Origin: Arenibacter sp040216555 | GTDB lineage: Bacteria > Bacteroidota > Bacteroidia > Flavobacteriales > Flavobacteriaceae | Assembly (NCBI GenBank): GCA_040216555.1 | Contig: JAVJOW010000033.1 | Location: 124,001-188,000 of the forward strand | Direction: 5' to 3' | DNA: 64,000 nt | Part shown: piece by piece, positions 61,397-64,000 of the stretch | Position numbering within the stretch: the first letter of the stretch is position 1 | How the letters are laid out: every line of letters begins with the position of its first letter | Notes under the pieces: model-generated | The model's input: the letters and a program-made list of their open reading frames with translations, nothing else | Told to the model about the DNA's origin: nothing | Database searches by the model: none | Translations under genes and position numbers: made by a program

Positions 61397-63883
61397 TTAA
61401 TCTACCTCAAAAACAGCTTCTGAAACCAGTGGCAAACCATCGTTGGTAATTCCTTGTAAAACGACTTTATAGATGGAAGATTTTGTACCTGCAGGGAAAG
61501 TCACTTTGCTCTTTCCACTATTGTCCATTGTAACTGTAGGCTCCCAGTGGAGGGTGGAACTAAATTTTTTTCTATTTGTTCCCGGATCGTCATTAGCATA
61601 AGCCGGTTCGTAAAACTTTCTGGGCTGATAAAATCCCTGGTAATTAAACACATTGCCAGCAACTTTATTTTTCTGATTCTTCAGCTCCTTCCCTGTTAAT
61701 GTGTATACCGCAATAACGCCGTTTCCTCCTTCGGAACCAAAAATGGAAGCTCTAGCTCCCTTTAAAACATCTATAAAATCGACCTCCCAAACAGGAACGT
61801 TTTCAATTGCTTCCTGATTTACTGGTACGCCATTCAATAGGAAAAGGGGCGTAGTCCCTCTTTCCGAACTCATGGAATTAACACCTCTAATTGCAACAAA
61901 TCCTCCATACACATCAACTCCAGGGACACGTGCTCGTAAAGCCGCCAATATGTTTGGATAGGGTTGATTTCTTATTTCGGAAAAATCCACTGTATTGGAT
62001 ACACTGCTGTAAATAGAATTGGTACTTCTTTTTGTATCCATCTCCTTCTTCTTGGACCTTCCTTCAGTTAAGATTAATACTTCATCCAATTGGATCAATT
62101 TCATCATTTCGTTTTCAAAATTCGTATCAAAGCCTTTTCTTGCATAAGGATTCTCCAAAAATTGTTCAAAGCTGGTAGCTTCCCTTAGCCTGAACTCTTT
62201 CTTAAGGGAACTGATTGGTGCAGGTCTTATGGAATCCAAGTGAACAGCAAATTCCTTCATTGGACGCTCATAATCCACCATTTCAAAAGCCAATTTATTA
62301 TCTTCCATAATATCCAGCCCCAAAAACTTAAAACGTCCATCTTCGTTTGATTTTACACTAAGGCGCCCCATCAAATTATTGTCTTGGAAAGTTAATTTCA
62401 CAGTGGCTGCATCCGGCTTATCAAGATTATGAAATTTACGCACCTCTCCTTCCACAGAGATTCCCAATTCCTTAATAAACTCAAACGAATCACCCTTGAT
62501 ATTCGGCAAATCGTTTACCATAAATTGTCGCCACCCCTGAGTCATCATCAAGAGGTCCAAGAACTGCCTTCTTTTAGGATCTTCGGAATAAAAGTAGTAA
62601 CCAGGATGTTCTATTTTCCCTTTTACTTCTGAATTTAACAACAAATACGTTCGTATGTCGGACTGATGCTCCCTAGGTGATGAAGCCGCTAAATCCGTAA
62701 CAGAAATGGACATATTTGCTCCGAAATTCGATATCTCCTTCCCTTGGGAATCCAGTTCTACACTTAGTTCCACCGTGCCATTTTTGGCATTGGTTTCCGA
62801 AGTAGGAATAATTTTTATTTGGGGAGACGGACTGCCGTCATCGTAAAATACCAATCTCTCGGATATGGCTTTACTCTTTTCATCAATGAGTGTAAATTGG
62901 GCAATACCGGTCGCAAGGAGCTTTTTATCGACCTTGAAAACAGCTACAGTTTTATCCTGGTTAATTTGGGCATTATACATTGTTCCCGTTCGCTGGCTCC
63001 CTAGCAAACTAAAGCCTTTAAGCCCCTTGACACTTGCTGTTTGAATATTTATTTGATAATAATCCCTTAATTCCTGGACCCGCATTACAATTCCATCATT
63101 GACTCCTTGTGGCAGATCATAGGAATATTTTTTATCATTGTACATAATATTGGCAGTGTATTTTCTTCCCATTACTGGCTTAATATTAAATAGTCCCATC
63201 CCTAAATGGGCAGATGTAAATTCAGTAATTTGTACACCCGTATCATCTAAAATTACACCTTCAATGTCTATAGACCTACCATCTACCCCTAATATCTTGA
63301 AACCGACTCGGTTAAAATAATCATTGACCAAGTGCCCACCCTCAGGAAAAAATTGCAAATCAGGCATTTGTCCGTCCAATACCACATCCGCTTCCACCTG
63401 GTCTTTCCCATCCAAAGCCGACTCAGCATTTTTCGTTATAAAGTTCAATGGGTTAATATATAACTGTTGCCTAAAAAAATAGGCCTCGTCAAAATTTCTC
63501 ATATAGTTTGTATAGGCCCTTACCACATACTCACCTCCATATAAATCTGAAGGCAAGGCAAAATCCCCATTGCCAATACCATCTTCTATCCTAATTATTT
63601 TGAAGTCTATTATTTTGTTTTCCGGGCCAACAATATCTACATATACTACATTCCTTATAACATCCCAGAGGTGGGAAGCCGCGCTTAAGAGGTATACTTT
63701 AAACCAAATATCTTCCCCTGCATTGTAATATGACTTATCCAGATGCAAGAATACCTTTTCCCGATAATTTATGGAATCATTAGCTAAAGAATATTTTGAT
63801 GTATCCTGTCCTTGGGAATAAGTGAAATTAGTGAACACTATCCAAAGAAATAGTGCTAATGATGATATTTTCAAAAGGTTCAA
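61397..63883 (-). CDS. MG2-domain protein with TonB plug and no barrel
   Basis: An 828-residue exported protein. Signal peptide (FTNFTYSQG) from the TTG at 63883; no ATG fits. An N-terminal macroglobulin MG2 domain (about 40-145: KVFLHLDKSYYNAGEDIWFK, shown as HLDKSYYNAGED) is followed by further beta domains and, at about 630-735, a TonB-receptor plug (NILAALRARVPGVDVYG, AIRGVNSMS, FLLNGVPVNQEAIENVPVWEVDFIDVLKGARASIFGSEGG, seen as FLLNGVPV and DVLKGARASIFG). The rest is too short for a beta-barrel. The family is common in flavobacteria, role unknown. Confidence 0.85.
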   Translation of the reverse strand: MNLLKISSLALFLWIVFTNFTYSQGQDTSKYSLANDSINYREKVFLHLDKSYYNAGEDIWFKVYLLSAASHLWDVIRNVVYVDIVGPENKIIDFKIIRIEDGIGNGDFALPSDLYGGEYVVRAYTNYMRNFDEAYFFRQQLYINPLNFITKNAESALDGKDQVEADVVLDGQMPDLQFFPEGGHLVNDYFNRVGFKILGVDGRSIDIEGVILDDTGVQITEFTSAHLGMGLFNIKPVMGRKYTANIMYNDKKYSYDLPQGVNDGIVMRVQELRDYYQINIQTASVKGLKGFSLLGSQRTGTMYNAQINQDKTVAVFKVDKKLLATGIAQFTLIDEKSKAISERLVFYDDGSPSPQIKIIPTSETNAKNGTVELSVELDSQGKEISNFGANMSISVTDLAASSPREHQSDIRTYLLLNSEVKGKIEHPGYYFYSEDPKRRQFLDLLMMTQGWRQFMVNDLPNIKGDSFEFIKELGISVEGEVRKFHNLDKPDAATVKLTFQDNNLMGRLSVKSNEDGRFKFLGLDIMEDNKLAFEMVDYERPMKEFAVHLDSIRPAPISSLKKEFRLREATSFEQFLENPYARKGFDTNFENEMMKLIQLDEVLILTEGRSKKKEMDTKRSTNSIYSSVSNTVDFSEIRNQPYPNILAALRARVPGVDVYGGFVAIRGVNSMSSERGTTPLFLLNGVPVNQEAIENVPVWEVDFIDVLKGARASIFGSEGGNGVIAVYTLTGKELKNQKNKVAGNVFNYQGFYQPRKFYEPAYANDDPGTNRKKFSSTLHWEPTVTMDNSGKSKVTFPAGTKSSIYKVVLQGITNDGLPLVSEAVFEVD

Positions 63884-64000
63884 TATTTAGTTCGACTGTA
63901 AAATTAAATCTACAATTTTTTCTTTAAAAAAAATGTGATTTAACTTTGGCAATAATAAATATTCCCGAACCATTTGCACATTAAAACTTATAAGTGAATA
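63884..64000. other. Intergenic end of window
   Basis: 117 bases upstream of the MG2/plug gene to the window edge. AT-rich, no open frame that I believe, no clear -7 box at the usual distance. Confidence 0.4.

Noticed and set aside
1..64000. tRNA, rRNA, CRISPR arrays, insertion sequences and prophage genes
   Set aside because: Looked for cloverleaf-like segments, regular repeat-spacer patterns, transposase or integrase motifs and phage structural genes; none seen.

Overview
This window reads as a chromosomal core segment of a marine-type Flavobacteriaceae bacterium (phylum Bacteroidota), possibly near Maribacter, Arenibacter or Zobellia, though the genus is a guess. The grounds are the AT-rich composition, the many exact copies of the Bacteroidota -7 promoter element TAnnTTTG just before genes, a gliding-motility lipoprotein (GldI), type II and type III glutamine synthetases side by side, TonB-linked outer-membrane proteins, and many small families typical of flavobacteria (DUF4197, DUF6452, DUF6048, DUF3810, DUF349). 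I saw no rRNA, tRNA, insertion sequence, integrase, prophage or CRISPR array.

Layout. 1-4.1 kb: a DUF4197 gene cut by the window edge, an alpha/beta hydrolase, pyrF and prfA. 4.1-8 kb: a minimal ABC pair, an ApbE flavin transferase with a Rieske lipoprotein, and purM. 8-11.5 kb: the divergent glutamine synthetases glnN (type III) and glnA (type II). 11.5-17.2 kb: a CarboxypepD_reg outer-membrane protein, a Ca/Na exchanger, then an nrnA-gldI-PPIase operon. 17.3-23.7 kb: a CBS protein, pepD, DUF3810, a DUF6503 lipoprotein, a SpoU methyltransferase and a Ste24-like protease. 23.7-31.1 kb: spoT-fur-purA, an OstA/LptA-like protein with a SPOR-like tail, and a class III aminotransferase. 31.1-38.5 kb: a TPR protein, two tandem DUF368 (PopT-type) proteins, aroE, a large DUF349 protein and a DUF922-like lipoprotein. 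38.5-42 kb: a GC-richer transglutaminase-like gene, rny, a probable 6S RNA, zapA and a coiled-coil partner. 42-49.6 kb: an M23 peptidase coupled to a TonB receptor, a cysteine desulfurase and an Smr protein. 49.7-51.1 kb: four small membrane proteins (DUF2752, CCC-motif, CD225, DUF2752). 51.1-55.1 kb: rocD, an exo/endonuclease-phosphatase-fold protein and a sulfatase. 55.1-63.9 kb: the rlmD-DUF6452-DUF6048 operon, a THUMP methyltransferase, a ZIP transporter, DUF4268, a hemolysin III protein and an MG2/TonB-plug protein.

Biology. Most genes are housekeeping: nucleotide synthesis (pyrF, purM, purA), nitrogen assimilation, translation and RNA handling (prfA, rlmD, SpoU and THUMP methyltransferases, rny, nrnA), stringent response (spoT), envelope biogenesis (OstA, M23, PPIases, PopT-type lipid carriers) and metal homeostasis (fur, ZIP, CaCA). 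I found no clear new defence or mobile system. The best leads for follow-up are the 6S RNA candidate between zapA and rny, a set of promoters placed so close to ATG codons that the mRNAs are probably leaderless, the CD225/DUF2752 membrane cluster, the minimal ABC pair, and the compositionally foreign transglutaminase gene.
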